The notes: a model not told the origin generated them from the sequence alone. Positions 27,363-36,734 are shown, numbered from the stretch's first letter. The stretch: DNA of 64,000 bases from Actinomycetes bacterium (GCA_021791195.1 JAJYXB010000023.1:31658-95657); one strand, 5' to 3'. Made by a program: numbers and translations.

Positions 27363-27885
27363 GGACGCCACCTCCCACTGGCTCCCGCGGCGGGTGTGAT
27401 TTCAGGCCCATGGCCTCCTTGAGCACATGGATCTCTTCCGGTGAGAGCTTTTCCGGGCTGTCGCCGTGGCGGACTTCCTTCACATAGATGCGGGCGTGCT
27501 CGCGCGACTGGATGGCGCTAATGATGACGCCAGAGTACTGCGTGTTCAGCAGCGCCATGGACGTGCTCTGCATGCCGCTTAAGTCGCGGTAGGCGTCGTA
27601 GCGGATGAGGCTGCGGAAGATGAGGCATTCGTCCAGCCGCCGCTCGCCCTGCTCCAGCCTGCCGGTCAGCTCGCCCAGGTTGTAGGCCAGCGCCTGCACC
27701 TCATCCTGGACGGCGCGGCCATGCGCGACCAGGTCGCGGCTGCGGTTCTCCCCCAGCACTACGGTCTGGTCGTGGCGCAGCCGGCCCAGCTTAGCCAGCA
27801 GGTACGCACACAGGATGAGCGCCACCACTCCCAGGCCGATGGCGAAGACGATGAACAGCGATTGGTTATCCTGAATAAAATTCAT
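27352..27885 (-). CDS. DUF4446 membrane-anchored protein
   Basis: This 177-aa protein has one N-terminal membrane helix (IVFAIGLGVVALILCAYLLAKL) and a coiled-coil stretch (LAYNLGELTGRLEQGERRL). The conserved DUF4446 core reads SLIRYDAYRDLSGMQSTSMALLNTQYSGVIISAIQSREHARIYVKEV, followed by LSPEEIHVLKEAM. The family is widespread in Firmicutes and Actinobacteria, often near chromosome-partition or envelope genes, with no assigned activity. It overlaps pheA by 11 nt. Confidence 0.85.
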   Translation of the reverse strand: MNFIQDNQSLFIVFAIGLGVVALILCAYLLAKLGRLRHDQTVVLGENRSRDLVAHGRAVQDEVQALAYNLGELTGRLEQGERRLDECLIFRSLIRYDAYRDLSGMQSTSMALLNTQYSGVIISAIQSREHARIYVKEVRHGDSPEKLSPEEIHVLKEAMGLKSHPPREPVGGGVLDD

Positions 27886-27952
27886 TACCGTCCTTACTTT
27901 CCCATATTCTTGGCACTTTTGCGCCCCAATAAAAAAACCGGCCGCTGACCGT

Positions 27953-28006
27953 AAAAAAGCGAAGGCTGAAGGCAGTGAGAATTTCCCGATCTCCCTGCCT
28001 CCAACC
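27953..28006 (-). terminator. Rho-independent terminator after the CARDB-like membrane protein
   Basis: On the minus strand, a 12-bp imperfect stem (27995-28006 with 27964-27975, two G-T pairs) is followed by a short gap and six T (27953-27958). It lies 27 bp past the stop of the gene ending at 28033. Confidence 0.65.
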
Positions 28007-28032
28007 TTCCAAAGGCCCGCATGGGCGGCGCC

Positions 28033-29151
28033 CTAGCTGAATACTACCTTGTACTGCGCCGAATTGTTGCTGAGATTTTTCTCTCCCGGAACAGGGCCGC
28101 AGCTGACGTTGAGAATCGCGACGTCGCTGCTGGCCTGGGCTGCCAGACCGCTGATATCAACCGTTTTGTGCTGGTTGGGTGCGATCGACGGTATGGTGCC
28201 GCTCACCTTCTGCGGGTTCGGATTGCTGGGGGTCGTGAGGGTGATGTTCACCGGTACGTTGGTCTCGGTGGCCTCGCCCTGGTTCTCCACCTCCACGGTG
28301 AAGGTGAGCGATTCGGCGGCCTTGACATTGTTCTGCTGGCCGGCGTTCAGCTGCTGGCCGCTGGGCTGCACCTTGACGCTGGCCAGGGCGACGCCGTGCA
28401 GGCCGGTCACCTGCGCCGCCGGCCCGCCCTTGAGCTTCTCCAGCACCGCCACATCGGTCTGCTGTGTGGCCAGCTGCGGGTCGGCGATGAATTTGGACTG
28501 GGGCACCTTGATATCATTGATCTGCTCGTTGCCCAGTTCGCGCTGGCAGGGCTGATAGAAGAATTCGTCGTAGGCGACGTCGCTGGTAAGCAGGATCAGC
28601 ATTTCGTGGGATATCTGCGCGGCGCCGGCCTGTTCGTCCTGGGCGCCCAGCGCGTTGAGCATCGCCGGCTGCAGGCCCTCGAGTCCGCGGACGCGCACCT
28701 GCATGCTGGCCACGAACCAGTCGTTGTACTGCTTGAACTGGTCGGGCGGATCGATCGCCTGCGCCCGCACGAGAAGTTGCTGGCAGGTGGTGTGCATGGC
28801 GCTGAGCTTGCCTTCAAGCTGCTGGCGCACATCCGGGCTGGGGTTCTGGAAGATGGCGGAAAGCTGCTGGCCGACGGCATCAGAATCCTTGACAACCGCG
28901 CCGACGGCAGTGAAATAGTCGTTGAACGCGCTCTCCTTCCGGCTGTTGAGACAGCTGCGGATGCTGAGGGTGGCAATCAGGAGCAGTACCACCACCGCGG
29001 CCAGAAGGACCAGCGCGCGGCGCAGCGGCGGGCGTCCGCGGGGAGGGCGATGCCGGGGAGGGCGGTGGCTCGTCCTCTTCTGCCTCCGCCGTGGAGGCGT
29101 TACCTTATCTTCTTCGAATAGATCCTCTTCTTCATCCTCGAAAAAAGACAT
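28033..29151 (-). CDS. Membrane-anchored protein with CARDB-like C-terminal domain
   Basis: This 372-aa protein has no confident family. It begins with an acidic segment (FFEDEEEDLFEED), then a basic Arg/Pro-rich stretch (PRHRPPRGRPPLRR), one membrane helix (ALVLLAAVVVLLLIATLSI), and a mostly helical extracellular part. The C-terminal 110 residues (SLTFTVEVENQGEATETNVPVNITLT..ISGLAAQASSDVAILNVSCGPVPGEKNLSNNSAQYKVVF) look like a CARDB/Ig-like adhesion fold. AAAGGAC precedes the ATG. It ends at a terminator and stands alone as a transcription unit downstream of tRNA-Leu. Confidence 0.65.
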   Translation of the reverse strand: MSFFEDEEEDLFEEDKVTPPRRRQKRTSHRPPRHRPPRGRPPLRRALVLLAAVVVLLLIATLSIRSCLNSRKESAFNDYFTAVGAVVKDSDAVGQQLSAIFQNPSPDVRQQLEGKLSAMHTTCQQLLVRAQAIDPPDQFKQYNDWFVASMQVRVRGLEGLQPAMLNALGAQDEQAGAAQISHEMLILLTSDVAYDEFFYQPCQRELGNEQINDIKVPQSKFIADPQLATQQTDVAVLEKLKGGPAAQVTGLHGVALASVKVQPSGQQLNAGQQNNVKAAESLTFTVEVENQGEATETNVPVNITLTTPSNPNPQKVSGTIPSIAPNQHKTVDISGLAAQASSDVAILNVSCGPVPGEKNLSNNSAQYKVVFS

Positions 29152-29193
29152 TCACATGTCCTTTCATCCGGCGACCAGAGGAAGTGCACGTAT

Positions 29194-29280
29194 TGGTGGG
29201 CGAGGGGGGATTTGAACCCCCATGCTCGTAAGAGCACTAGACCCTGAACCTAGCGTGTCTACCAGTTCCACCACTCGCCC
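29194..29280 (-). tRNA. tRNA-Leu (anticodon CAG), CCA encoded
   Basis: Acceptor stem GGGCGAG/CTCGCCC, D-arm with GGTAGAC, anticodon stem CTAGG/TCTAG with loop TTCAGGG (CAG), a long variable arm (TGCTCTTACGAGCA, type II tRNA) and T-arm GGGGGTTCAAATCCCCC. The discriminator base is A and the genomic CCA is present (29194-29196). Confidence 0.95.
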
Positions 29281-29381
29281 GCGAACCAGCTGAATGCTTA
29301 ACGGGCCGGCCGTAGCCGTTTGACAAAGTTCCTGCAATGCCGGGATTTTGCCATAAAAACAGGCACAACCGCCCGGAAGCG

Positions 29382-29399
29382 CCTGTATTATAACACAGG
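29382..29399 (-). promoter_or_regulatory. Extended -10 promoter within a small dyad, upstream of tRNA-Leu
   Basis: Reading the minus strand, TGTTATAAT (29387-29395) is a perfect extended -10. It is embedded in an imperfect dyad CCTGT-N8-ACAGG. Transcription would begin about 100 nt upstream of the tRNA. No convincing -35 is seen. Confidence 0.45.
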
Positions 29400-29431
29400 G
29401 GGAAGAAGGCGGGGAAAGGCGGGCTGGCCGC

Positions 29432-31339
29432 TCAGGTTCGTGAAGCCGCGGATGCCGGCGCCGGCTTCCAAAGTGACTGGAAGAAGTAGCTGAGCGCGAG
29501 GAACAGGATGCCGAAGCCGATGAACAGCAGCACGCGCCAGATGGCCTTGACCGCGCCAAGATCCACCAGCAACAGTTTGGCTACCACCACGAACAATGCG
29601 ACGAGAGCGACCTGACGCCAATGCCGCTCGTGCAGAAGGATGCCGGCGGCAAGCAGCGCCACGGCGCTGGCGCCCCAGGCGACCGTGACACAAGCCTGGC
29701 CGTTGACAACCGGGGTCAGTTCTTTCAGGAATAGCGTCTGAAGCAGCACATAGGCAGTCAGCTGATACAGGTATCCGATGCTCTTTTCCGCCATCAGGAA
29801 AGACACTGCGGCCATCAGGACAATCAGCAAGAGGTTCGCCAGCGCCGCGGAGTTGATCATTGCAGTCCCGCGGGCCGCCTCGGCGAGGAGGCGCTCACTG
29901 AGCCAGATCGTCATGAAGAGGAAGAGGCCATGCGCCGCCCATTGTAACAAGCGGTCCCTCAGCTTCCAGGAAACCAGATGGAGCCCGGCCGCTTCGGCGC
30001 CCAGGGCCGTGAAACGGGCATCGCCGTTCAGGAGCAGGCCGATAGCCATCGTAAAGAGGGCGATGCCGACCATGATCTGCGTATAGGCGAGTGGTTTCAG
30101 GGCGTCATCCATGCGCAGGGCCAGGAAGGCCAGGCCGAAGAGGGCAGATGCCGCCAGCGTCACCCAGCCCCACTGCTGATTGCCCATCTGCCACACCGCA
30201 CGTGTGAACAGTAAAGCGATAAACGGTGTCGTAACAGACAAGGCGTGCACTTGCAGATTGACAACCTTCGCGAAACTGTCTTCAGTGTTGCCGCTGGTAG
30301 CTGCAGTTGACCGGGGCCACCGGTGTGGATTGCGGGCCGCGAGCTTTTCGCGGATCAACGGCAGTAGCCAGAAGGCAGTTCCCGCGAAGATGACGCCCGC
30401 CTGCATGCCGATCCGGTCGTTGTCGGTGAGCGCAATGTGATGACCGAACAGCAGTTCGTGGATATAGATGAAGAGCAACGACAACCAGCCGCCGGCGGCT
30501 GACAGCCACAGCACGGGCCGCCACCCCTTGACGAAATAGATTGCCGCCGAGCCGGTGAGGACGCCGCAGACGAAAACCGCCATCGCTGTCCCGGAGGTGA
30601 TCCCGGCGCTGAGCATCTCTGGCGTGGACAGGCCGCCGATCAGCGCCACGATAGTCAGCGCCTGGTCATCCTGGTGGGCCGCCAGTAAATAAGCGGTCAG
30701 TGTGACGGCGCCCATCCAGGCGCCCGCTACGGGATATCCGATCAACCCATAAACCTGGAAAGCGGCATAACCGCTGATGTAGAAAGTCGCGATGCCCGCC
30801 CCTGCCAGCATCTGGCCGAACAGCCGCTGGCGGCCGTGCAGAAAGACCCCGACAGCCAGCAGGAGGGTGCCCAGGACCGCACCCGAAACGACTTTCATGC
30901 GGGAATCGATCCATCCCTGGTCAACGGAATATTTATAAAGGAAGATGACGCCGAGCAAAACCAGCAGGATGCCGATGACATTGAACCAGAATTTTGATGT
31001 CAGGACAGACTGCGGCAGGTGGAGCTCTCGGTCGAACCGGCTGCGTTCAAAGGCTGGAGTTGGCCGGGGCGGCTTTTCCGGAGTGGCGGTAGGGCCGGAT
31101 GGCGCCGGGGCCGGCATGGCAATCGTGGGCTCTCTGGCCGGTTTACTCCCCCGGGGCTTCTGGCCGGCGTCCTTTTCCAGCGGCCCTGCGGCCGCGGGCC
31201 CCAAAGCGTCCAGCTTTACGAGGATCAGGTCGAGAGCTTGCAGGATCACATCCATGCTTTCCTCGACATGATCCATGCGGCGGTCAAAAGAGTAGTCTTC
31301 CCGGTCGTCCAATCGCCCCCCTGTTCGACTAGCCAACAA
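29432..31339 (-). CDS. DUF2339 polytopic membrane protein
   Basis: This 635-aa integral membrane protein has a short N-terminal helix (MDHVEESMDVILQALDLILVKLDAL), a Pro/Ala-rich linker, and about 18 hydrophobic segments. SKFWFNVIGILLVLLGVIFLYKYSVDQGWI and GMLAGAGIATFYISGYAAF-like blocks identify DUF2339, a family of unknown activity. No soluble enzyme domain is present. The TTG start at 31339 lacks a good ribosome-binding site; an ATG at 31276, directly before the helical N-terminus, is equally plausible. It is flanked by tRNA-Leu downstream and a lipoprotein gene upstream. Confidence 0.8.
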   Translation of the reverse strand: MLASRTGGRLDDREDYSFDRRMDHVEESMDVILQALDLILVKLDALGPAAAGPLEKDAGQKPRGSKPAREPTIAMPAPAPSGPTATPEKPPRPTPAFERSRFDRELHLPQSVLTSKFWFNVIGILLVLLGVIFLYKYSVDQGWIDSRMKVVSGAVLGTLLLAVGVFLHGRQRLFGQMLAGAGIATFYISGYAAFQVYGLIGYPVAGAWMGAVTLTAYLLAAHQDDQALTIVALIGGLSTPEMLSAGITSGTAMAVFVCGVLTGSAAIYFVKGWRPVLWLSAAGGWLSLLFIYIHELLFGHHIALTDNDRIGMQAGVIFAGTAFWLLPLIREKLAARNPHRWPRSTAATSGNTEDSFAKVVNLQVHALSVTTPFIALLFTRAVWQMGNQQWGWVTLAASALFGLAFLALRMDDALKPLAYTQIMVGIALFTMAIGLLLNGDARFTALGAEAAGLHLVSWKLRDRLLQWAAHGLFLFMTIWLSERLLAEAARGTAMINSAALANLLLIVLMAAVSFLMAEKSIGYLYQLTAYVLLQTLFLKELTPVVNGQACVTVAWGASAVALLAAGILLHERHWRQVALVALFVVVAKLLLVDLGAVKAIWRVLLFIGFGILFLALSYFFQSLWKPAPASAASRT

Positions 31340-31498
31340 ACCGGATGCCCGCCCGCCTGCCGGTCAGCGGGGCCCGCTGGTCTCCTGATTCAGCAGCTTA
31401 TCAAACTTCGGGAAACATGGTCAAAAAGATTAGTGACCGGATTCAGCGGAGGCCGGGAGAAAGATGCGCCTCGCGCGGATTGCCTGAAAGGGTGGAAT

Positions 31499-32062
31499 CT
31501 ACCTGATCTCGTCCGGATGCGCGTGGGCGATCTGGTCGGCCTGGCTCTCGGCCTGCTGCACCTTCGCGTTCAGGCTGTTCTCCGTGTTCTGCAGGTCGGC
31601 GAACTTCCTGGCAGTGTCCGGCTGGTCGAAGCCGGGGTCTGACATCATCAGCATGACCTTCTGCTGCTGTGTCTGCCTCAGGCTCCTGGCGGCATCAAGC
31701 GCCCGGCTCCTGGCCTGAAGATACTTGCGGAAGTCGCTACTGATGTTGAGCCTGGCGGCCTGGTCGACCTTCGCCTTGGCTTCCTCGATCTGGGGTATCG
31801 CCTGGTTCAGCAGGTCATTGGCCTGGCTGAGCGTCTGTTTTTCCGTGTCCAGCTGCCGCAGGTTGGACTGCTGCGAAGCCTGGTCCAGAAGCGTGTCCAC
31901 CTGCTGTACCTTGTCCTTGACGGAGCTGATCAGGTCGCTGGACTGATGCAACAGATCATTGGCGTCGCCGGTCTGTGAACCGCAGCCGGCCAGCAGCGCC
32001 AGCATTATTGCCGCGACAGCCGCCAGCGCCATTGCCATGATTGATGTTTTTTTGTTAATCAA
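31499..32062 (-). CDS. Helical lipoprotein of unknown function
   Basis: This is a 187-aa exported lipoprotein. Lys-rich MINKKTS leads into a hydrophobic core and the lipobox ALLAGC. The mature part is almost entirely helical and Gln/Asp-rich (DLISSVKDKVQQVDTLLDQASQQSN, LNQAIPQIEEAKAKVDQAARL), giving a long coiled-coil stalk. No catalytic motif is visible. The start is TTG at 32062 with weak ribosome-binding sequence; ATG at 32038 would shorten the signal peptide. It diverges from the kinase gene at 32249. Confidence 0.7.
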   Translation of the reverse strand: MINKKTSIMAMALAAVAAIMLALLAGCGSQTGDANDLLHQSSDLISSVKDKVQQVDTLLDQASQQSNLRQLDTEKQTLSQANDLLNQAIPQIEEAKAKVDQAARLNISSDFRKYLQARSRALDAARSLRQTQQQKVMLMMSDPGFDQPDTARKFADLQNTENSLNAKVQQAESQADQIAHAHPDEIR

Positions 32063-32142
32063 GCAGTTGCGGTCTGGAGGTTCCGGATTTTTGCGGGTAT
32101 GCTTTTTTTACCGCGGACACGGGTATGCGTTCATGTCGCGGG

Positions 32143-32193
32143 TATACTAATCAACTTTACATTTTTTCGCCAATCCCGCGGTTTTTTGCGGGA
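32143..32193 (+). promoter_or_regulatory. Possible promoter and hairpin in the kinase gene leader
   Basis: TATACT (32143-32148) is a good -10 without a clear -35. A hairpin TCCCGC/GCGGGA with a T-rich 8-nt loop follows at 32174-32193, before the kinase start. This interval also carries the divergent lipoprotein promoter, which I could not place. Confidence 0.3.
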
Positions 32194-32248
32194 ACGGGCA
32201 GGGCTTTTCAGTTGGAGGAATCGCACTGCCCGGACAGAAGAGGTACTG

Positions 32249-34006
32249 ATGTCCAGTCTCGAGCAGCCAACCACGCGCATCCCTGCCGGCGGCGGCGATG
32301 GCGGCGGCACGGTCATCCTCGACCGCTATGAGCTGACCGGGCAGATCGGCCGCGGCGGCTTCTCCACCGTTTACCGTGCCTGGGACCGCAAGATGCAGCG
32401 CCAGGTCGCGGTCAAGGCGGTCCGGCGCACCGAAGAGCTCACCGGGCGCGCCGCGCATGAAGCGAAGGCGGCGGCCAAGCTGAGCCATCCCCACATCGTC
32501 ACCGTCTTCGAGCTGGCGGAGGACGCCGACGGCCTCTATCTGGTCTCGGAGCTGGTCGAGGGCAAGACGCTGACGGAGCGGATCGCTTCGGCCTCGCTGA
32601 CCGACCGCGAGGCGGTCGATGTGGCCCGCCAGGTACTGGAGGCTTTGGAGCACGCCCACGGGCGCGGCGTCATCCACCGTGACATCAAGCCCGACAACAT
32701 CATGCTGGCGGAAGGAAGGGGTTCGCTGGCAAAGGTGATGGATTTCGGCATCGCGCAGCTGGAGAACACGCAGCGGCTGACGCGGCAGGGGGATGTCATC
32801 GGCACGCTGGCCTACATGTCGCCGGAACAGGCCGACGGCCGGGCGCTGGACGGCGCCACCGACGTCTACTCCACCGCTCTGACCCTTTATGAATGCCTGG
32901 CCGGCGAGAACCCGTTCCGCGCTTCCGGCGCCGCGGAAACAGTCGCCCGCATCAGCGCCGGCGCGGCGCCGCTGTCGCAGCTGCGCCCGGACCTGCCCCG
33001 CGAGCTGTCGCGGCTGGTGGAGCAGGCCATGGATCCCGACCCGCTTCAGCGCCTGGGACTGCGCAGTTTTGCCGCCGGCCTGGCGGAGCTGGCGCCCGAG
33101 CTGGGCACTGCCGAGCAGGCGACCACGGTGCTGCGGCGGGCCGACCGCCCGCGGCCGGCCGTCTACGATGATGTGGCGCGGCGCTACGGCCATATCGCTG
33201 CGCGCGCCGCCAACGCTGGTCTGGCGCTGATGGTGGCCTGGGTGGCGGCTTACGATTCTTCCTATTATCCTTCGCCCTGGCGGCTGCCGCTGGTGCTGGG
33301 CGCCGCCGCGGCGGTGGCGCTGCTGCCGCGCCTGGGCATGGCGGCGCTGGCGGTGGTGGCGCTGCTGCCGGTGATTTCCTACTCGGTGGCGCTGGGCGCC
33401 ATCCTTGCCGCCGTCGTGGGGGCGTATTACCTGATGTTCGGCCTGCTGTGGCCGCGGGTGGCGCTGCTGCCGGCGCTGGCGGTGGCGCTGGGCGTGATCG
33501 GCGGCGCGCTGGCCTTCCCGGCGATTGCCGGCTCGGTGGGGAAGCTCCGGCGTGGACCGGTCCTGGCGATGCTGGGAGGCATAGCTTTTGTCGCCGGGCA
33601 GCTGGCGCTCGCCCGGAGGGCTGATTTTCCGGGTCTGGCCGGCAGTTTCGATCTCAAGGCGCTGTCCGGCAGCTACAATCCGGTGCAGGTGCTGCGCGCG
33701 CTGGCGGAGCCCTTGCGCCAGCAGCCGGTGATCATGGCCCAGCCCGGCATCTGGCTGGCGGCGGCGCTGCCGGCGGCGCTGCTGGTGCGACGGCGCAGCC
33801 GGACGGCCGATTTCGCGGGCCTGTTTTTGTCCGACGCGGTGCTGGTCGGCGGCTATCTGGCGCTGCCATCGGTGTTTGCCGGTTTCCGCCTGCCGGCGGC
33901 CGCCTTTGTGAAAACGCTGGTCTTATGCGTTATAATCCAGGTCGTGTTGCTTCTGCTGTCTCCGAGAATCAGTCTGCCAGTCTCCTCCCCCCATGAGCGT
34001 ACTTAA
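32249..34006 (+). CDS. Ser/Thr protein kinase fused to a polytopic membrane domain
   Basis: Residues about 25-285 form a Hanks-type kinase: IGRGGFSTVYRAWD, VKAVRR, VIHRDIKPDNIML, MDFGIAQL, and GTLAYMSPEQADG. From about residue 320 to the end (585) the protein has many hydrophobic segments (for example LPLVLGAAAAVALLPRLGMAALAVVALLPVI), with no PASTA repeats. It starts the phospho-signalling cluster at the position away from PknB and overlaps fhaA by 14 nt. ATG at 32249 has AGAGGT upstream. By context it may stand in for PknA, but the membrane module could sense or transport something. Confidence 0.88.
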   Translation: MSSLEQPTTRIPAGGGDGGGTVILDRYELTGQIGRGGFSTVYRAWDRKMQRQVAVKAVRRTEELTGRAAHEAKAAAKLSHPHIVTVFELAEDADGLYLVSELVEGKTLTERIASASLTDREAVDVARQVLEALEHAHGRGVIHRDIKPDNIMLAEGRGSLAKVMDFGIAQLENTQRLTRQGDVIGTLAYMSPEQADGRALDGATDVYSTALTLYECLAGENPFRASGAAETVARISAGAAPLSQLRPDLPRELSRLVEQAMDPDPLQRLGLRSFAAGLAELAPELGTAEQATTVLRRADRPRPAVYDDVARRYGHIAARAANAGLALMVAWVAAYDSSYYPSPWRLPLVLGAAAAVALLPRLGMAALAVVALLPVISYSVALGAILAAVVGAYYLMFGLLWPRVALLPALAVALGVIGGALAFPAIAGSVGKLRRGPVLAMLGGIAFVAGQLALARRADFPGLAGSFDLKALSGSYNPVQVLRALAEPLRQQPVIMAQPGIWLAAALPAALLVRRRSRTADFAGLFLSDAVLVGGYLALPSVFAGFRLPAAAFVKTLVLCVIIQVVLLLLSPRISLPVSSPHERT

Positions 34007-34775
34007 GAAACTCGAGGAAAAGATCCAGGGCCTGTTTGAAGGAGGCTTCGGCCGTGCCTTCAAATCGCCCGTGCAGCCGGTGGAGCTGGCGCGCAAGCTG
34101 ATCAAGGAGATGGATTTGCACAAGGTCATCAGCGTCTCGCGGGTGTACGTGCCCAATGAATACACCCTGTTTCTCTCCCCCGGGGATGAGGAGCAGTTCC
34201 AGGCGTACGAGGATCAGCTGAAGAGCGATCTGGCGGACTATCTGATCGAGCACGCCCGGCGGGAGAACTATGACCTGCTGACGCGCCCGATCATCATCGT
34301 CGAGACCGACGAAGACCTGCAGGTGGGCGAGTTCGGCATCGCCACCCGGATGGTCTCGGGTCCCGAGTCGCCGGCGCCGGAAGCGCCGGCCACCGAGCCG
34401 GAGATCGGACAGACGGTGATCTACCGGCCTTCGCAGATCGACGGCACCATGGCGGTCAGCGCCGACGAGGCCCGGGCGATGGGCCTGGACCGCGAGTGCG
34501 TCACCCTGACCGCCGACGGCCAGACCTACGAGGTCAACAAACGTGTGGTGCTCATCGGCCGCAGCAGCCAGGCCGATATTTCGCTGGCGGATGCCAACAT
34601 CTCACGGCGCCACGCCGAGCTGCGGCAGCAGGGCAACGATTACGTGATCGCCGATCTTGACAGCACGAACGGCGTGGAGGTAAACGGCCGCCGGGTCAAG
34701 ACCAAAACGCTGGCCAGCGGCGATGTGATCATCCTGGGAACGACGAGAGTGAGATTCGAGAGGAAGCTATGCTAG
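33993..34775 (+). CDS. fhaA: FhaA-like protein (DUF3662 plus FHA domain)
   Basis: FhaA binds phosphothreonine on partners of the cell-wall machinery. The N-terminal DUF3662 domain (1-110) is clear: SVLKKLEEKIQGLFEGGFGRAFKSPVQPVELARKLIKEMD and YLIEHARRENYDLLTRP. A linker leads to the FHA domain (about 175-255) with VVLIGRSSQADISLADANISRRHAEL and DLDSTNGVEVNGRRV. The Arg, Ser and Asn phosphothreonine contacts are present. At 260 residues it is shorter than mycobacterial FhaA because the linker is short. It sits directly before fhaB. Confidence 0.93.
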   Translation: MSVLKKLEEKIQGLFEGGFGRAFKSPVQPVELARKLIKEMDLHKVISVSRVYVPNEYTLFLSPGDEEQFQAYEDQLKSDLADYLIEHARRENYDLLTRPIIIVETDEDLQVGEFGIATRMVSGPESPAPEAPATEPEIGQTVIYRPSQIDGTMAVSADEARAMGLDRECVTLTADGQTYEVNKRVVLIGRSSQADISLADANISRRHAELRQQGNDYVIADLDSTNGVEVNGRRVKTKTLASGDVIILGTTRVRFERKLC

Positions 34776-35338
34776 AGCCGGTTCTGCTAGGGTTCAAAGT
34801 CCTGTTCCTCCTGCTTTTGTACCTGTTCATCTTCCGTGTCATCCGCAGCGCCGGCCGCGACCTGAAGGCGGGCGCCGAGCCGGCGGCGATGCCGGCGGCG
34901 CCGGTTGCGGGGGCGGTGCGGGCGCCGGTGGCGCCGGTTGTGGCGCCGTCACTGCCGGTTCGCGGCGAACGGCGGCCAATCCCTGCCGACTCGGCCGAGG
35001 CCGACGTCGGCAACACCAGCGAATTCGATTATCTGAAGTCGAAGATCAAGCCGCGCCTGGTGGTGCAGCGCAGCAAGGTACTGCCCGACGGCAAGGTGTT
35101 CCGGCTGAAGGGCGGCGCCACCATCGGCCGCTCCCCCCGCAGCGACATCGTCCTTGAAGACGACTATGTTTCTTCCACGCACGTGCGCGTTTTTGCCCGC
35201 CGCCAATTTCTGTATCTGGAGGATCTGGGCAGCACTAACGGCACCTTTGTGGACGGGCGCCGTGTCGACGGCGAGGTCCAGATCAAGCCGGGCCAGGAAA
35301 TAGTCATCGGGGACACGATCTTCCGGTATGAAGAATAG
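34769..35338 (+). CDS. fhaB: FhaB-like FHA domain protein with membrane anchor
   Basis: FhaB-type adaptors recruit phosphorylated partners to the membrane. This 189-aa protein opens with one membrane helix (LEPVLLGFKVLFLLLLYLFIFRVIRSA), an Ala/Pro/Val-rich linker, and a C-terminal FHA domain with GATIGRSPRSDIVLEDDYVSSTHVRVF and LEDLGSTNGTFVDGRRV. The start overlaps fhaA by 7 nt, and the phosphatase gene follows after 55 bp, the order seen in Actinobacteria. Confidence 0.93.
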   Translation: MLEPVLLGFKVLFLLLLYLFIFRVIRSAGRDLKAGAEPAAMPAAPVAGAVRAPVAPVVAPSLPVRGERRPIPADSAEADVGNTSEFDYLKSKIKPRLVVQRSKVLPDGKVFRLKGGATIGRSPRSDIVLEDDYVSSTHVRVFARRQFLYLEDLGSTNGTFVDGRRVDGEVQIKPGQEIVIGDTIFRYEE

Positions 35339-35393
35339 TGGCGCGTTACCGACAGTCCCGATCCGGAACCTTGACCGCCTGATGCCTTAATCC

Positions 35394-36734
35394 ATGTCCG
35401 CCACTTTCGCCACAGCCACCGATACCGGCCGCGTCCGAGCCTCGAATGAGGACGCGCTGTACGCCCGTCCGCCGGTGTTCATGGTGGCCGACGGCATGGG
35501 CGGCCCGCAGGGCGGGGAGATCGCGTCCGGGATCACCGCCAAAGCTTTCGAATGGTACATGCCCCAGGGGCTGGACGGCGAGCAGGAACTAACAAAACTT
35601 ATCAAAAAGATCAACGCGAATATCTTCCAGCTGGCGGTGGCCGAGAACCGCCCCGGCATGGGGACAACCGTGACCGCGGCGCTGCTGGCCGGCGGCTCGG
35701 TGGTGCTGGCGCATGTCGGCGACAGCCGCGCCTACCTCTGGCGCGGCGGCGGGCTCCGGCAGCTGACGGATGACCACTCGCTGGTCGCGGAGATGGTCCG
35801 CAGCGGCGAACTCAGTCCCGACGAGGCCAGCTCGCATCCGCAGCGCAGCGTCATCACCCGCGCCCTGGGCGTGGACGAGGCCGTCGAGGTCGATACCCAG
35901 CGGCTCGATTGGGAGCCGGGGGATGTCTTCCTGCTCTGCAGCGACGGTTTGTACTCGATGCTCGCGGACGCGGAGATCGCCGGCGTGATGGAGCGCTGGG
36001 ACGATCTGAACGGCATGGCGGCGGCGCTGGTCAACAAGGCCAATGAAAACGGAGGCCATGACAATATCTCGGTGGTGCTTTTCTGTCCCGATGGCTCGCT
36101 GCAGGGCGAGACCGCGGGCGAATCCGACACCGGGGTGCTGCGCCTGCCCGACCACGCGGACTTCGATTTTGAGCTGCCGCTGGAGAAACCGGGCGCATCT
36201 GGCGCGGCGCCGCCGCGCGGGGTGTTCGGGCGCATCAGGCACAACTGGTTGCTGAGGACGGCGCCTGGCCAGATCATCACCGGCGTTGGCATCATGCTCA
36301 TACTGCTGGCCGGGGGCTGGTTCGGCACCCGCCAGATCTACTTCCTCGGCGTCGCCGACGGCCGCATCGTCATCTATCAGGGCGTTCCTTACAGCATCGG
36401 GCCGCTCGATCTCTTTTCCGCCAGCTACAAGAGCCCGGTTCGTTACGACGACCTGGCCTCGTTCGAACAGGAGGCCGTGGACCGCCAGGAGCTGCATTCG
36501 CACAGTACGGCCCGGCAGATCCTCGACAATTATTCCGCCGAGATGCGCCAGCGCCAGCAGCAGCAACAGGCTGCCCAGGCGGCGGCCGCGGCCGCCGGAA
36601 CCGACACTACCGCCGGTCCCGGGAACTTGAGCGGCACCAGTGCGGCGGGTCCGGGCGCGGCAGGCGGCGGAAGCATCCCGGGCGCGTCCTCAGTCAATCC
36701 GGCGGCACCTGCCGGCGGAGGGGTGGCGCCCTAG
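35394..36734 (+). CDS. pstP: PP2C-family Ser/Thr phosphatase with one membrane helix
   Basis: PstP removes phosphate from the kinases and their targets. The catalytic domain (1-240) has the Asp/metal motifs RVRASNEDALYA, VADGMGGPQGGEIASGI, AHVGDSRAYLWRGG, LLCSDGLYSMLAD and GGHDNISVVLF. One membrane helix lies near residue 290 (IITGVGIMLILLAGGWFG). The outer part includes a Gln-rich coil (RQRQQQQQAAQAAAA) and a Gly/Pro/Ser-rich tail of about 60 residues. The ATG at 35394 lacks a strong ribosome-binding site. The gene abuts rodA. Confidence 0.93.
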   Translation: MSATFATATDTGRVRASNEDALYARPPVFMVADGMGGPQGGEIASGITAKAFEWYMPQGLDGEQELTKLIKKINANIFQLAVAENRPGMGTTVTAALLAGGSVVLAHVGDSRAYLWRGGGLRQLTDDHSLVAEMVRSGELSPDEASSHPQRSVITRALGVDEAVEVDTQRLDWEPGDVFLLCSDGLYSMLADAEIAGVMERWDDLNGMAAALVNKANENGGHDNISVVLFCPDGSLQGETAGESDTGVLRLPDHADFDFELPLEKPGASGAAPPRGVFGRIRHNWLLRTAPGQIITGVGIMLILLAGGWFGTRQIYFLGVADGRIVIYQGVPYSIGPLDLFSASYKSPVRYDDLASFEQEAVDRQELHSHSTARQILDNYSAEMRQRQQQQQAAQAAAAAAGTDTTAGPGNLSGTSAAGPGAAGGGSIPGASSVNPAAPAGGGVAP

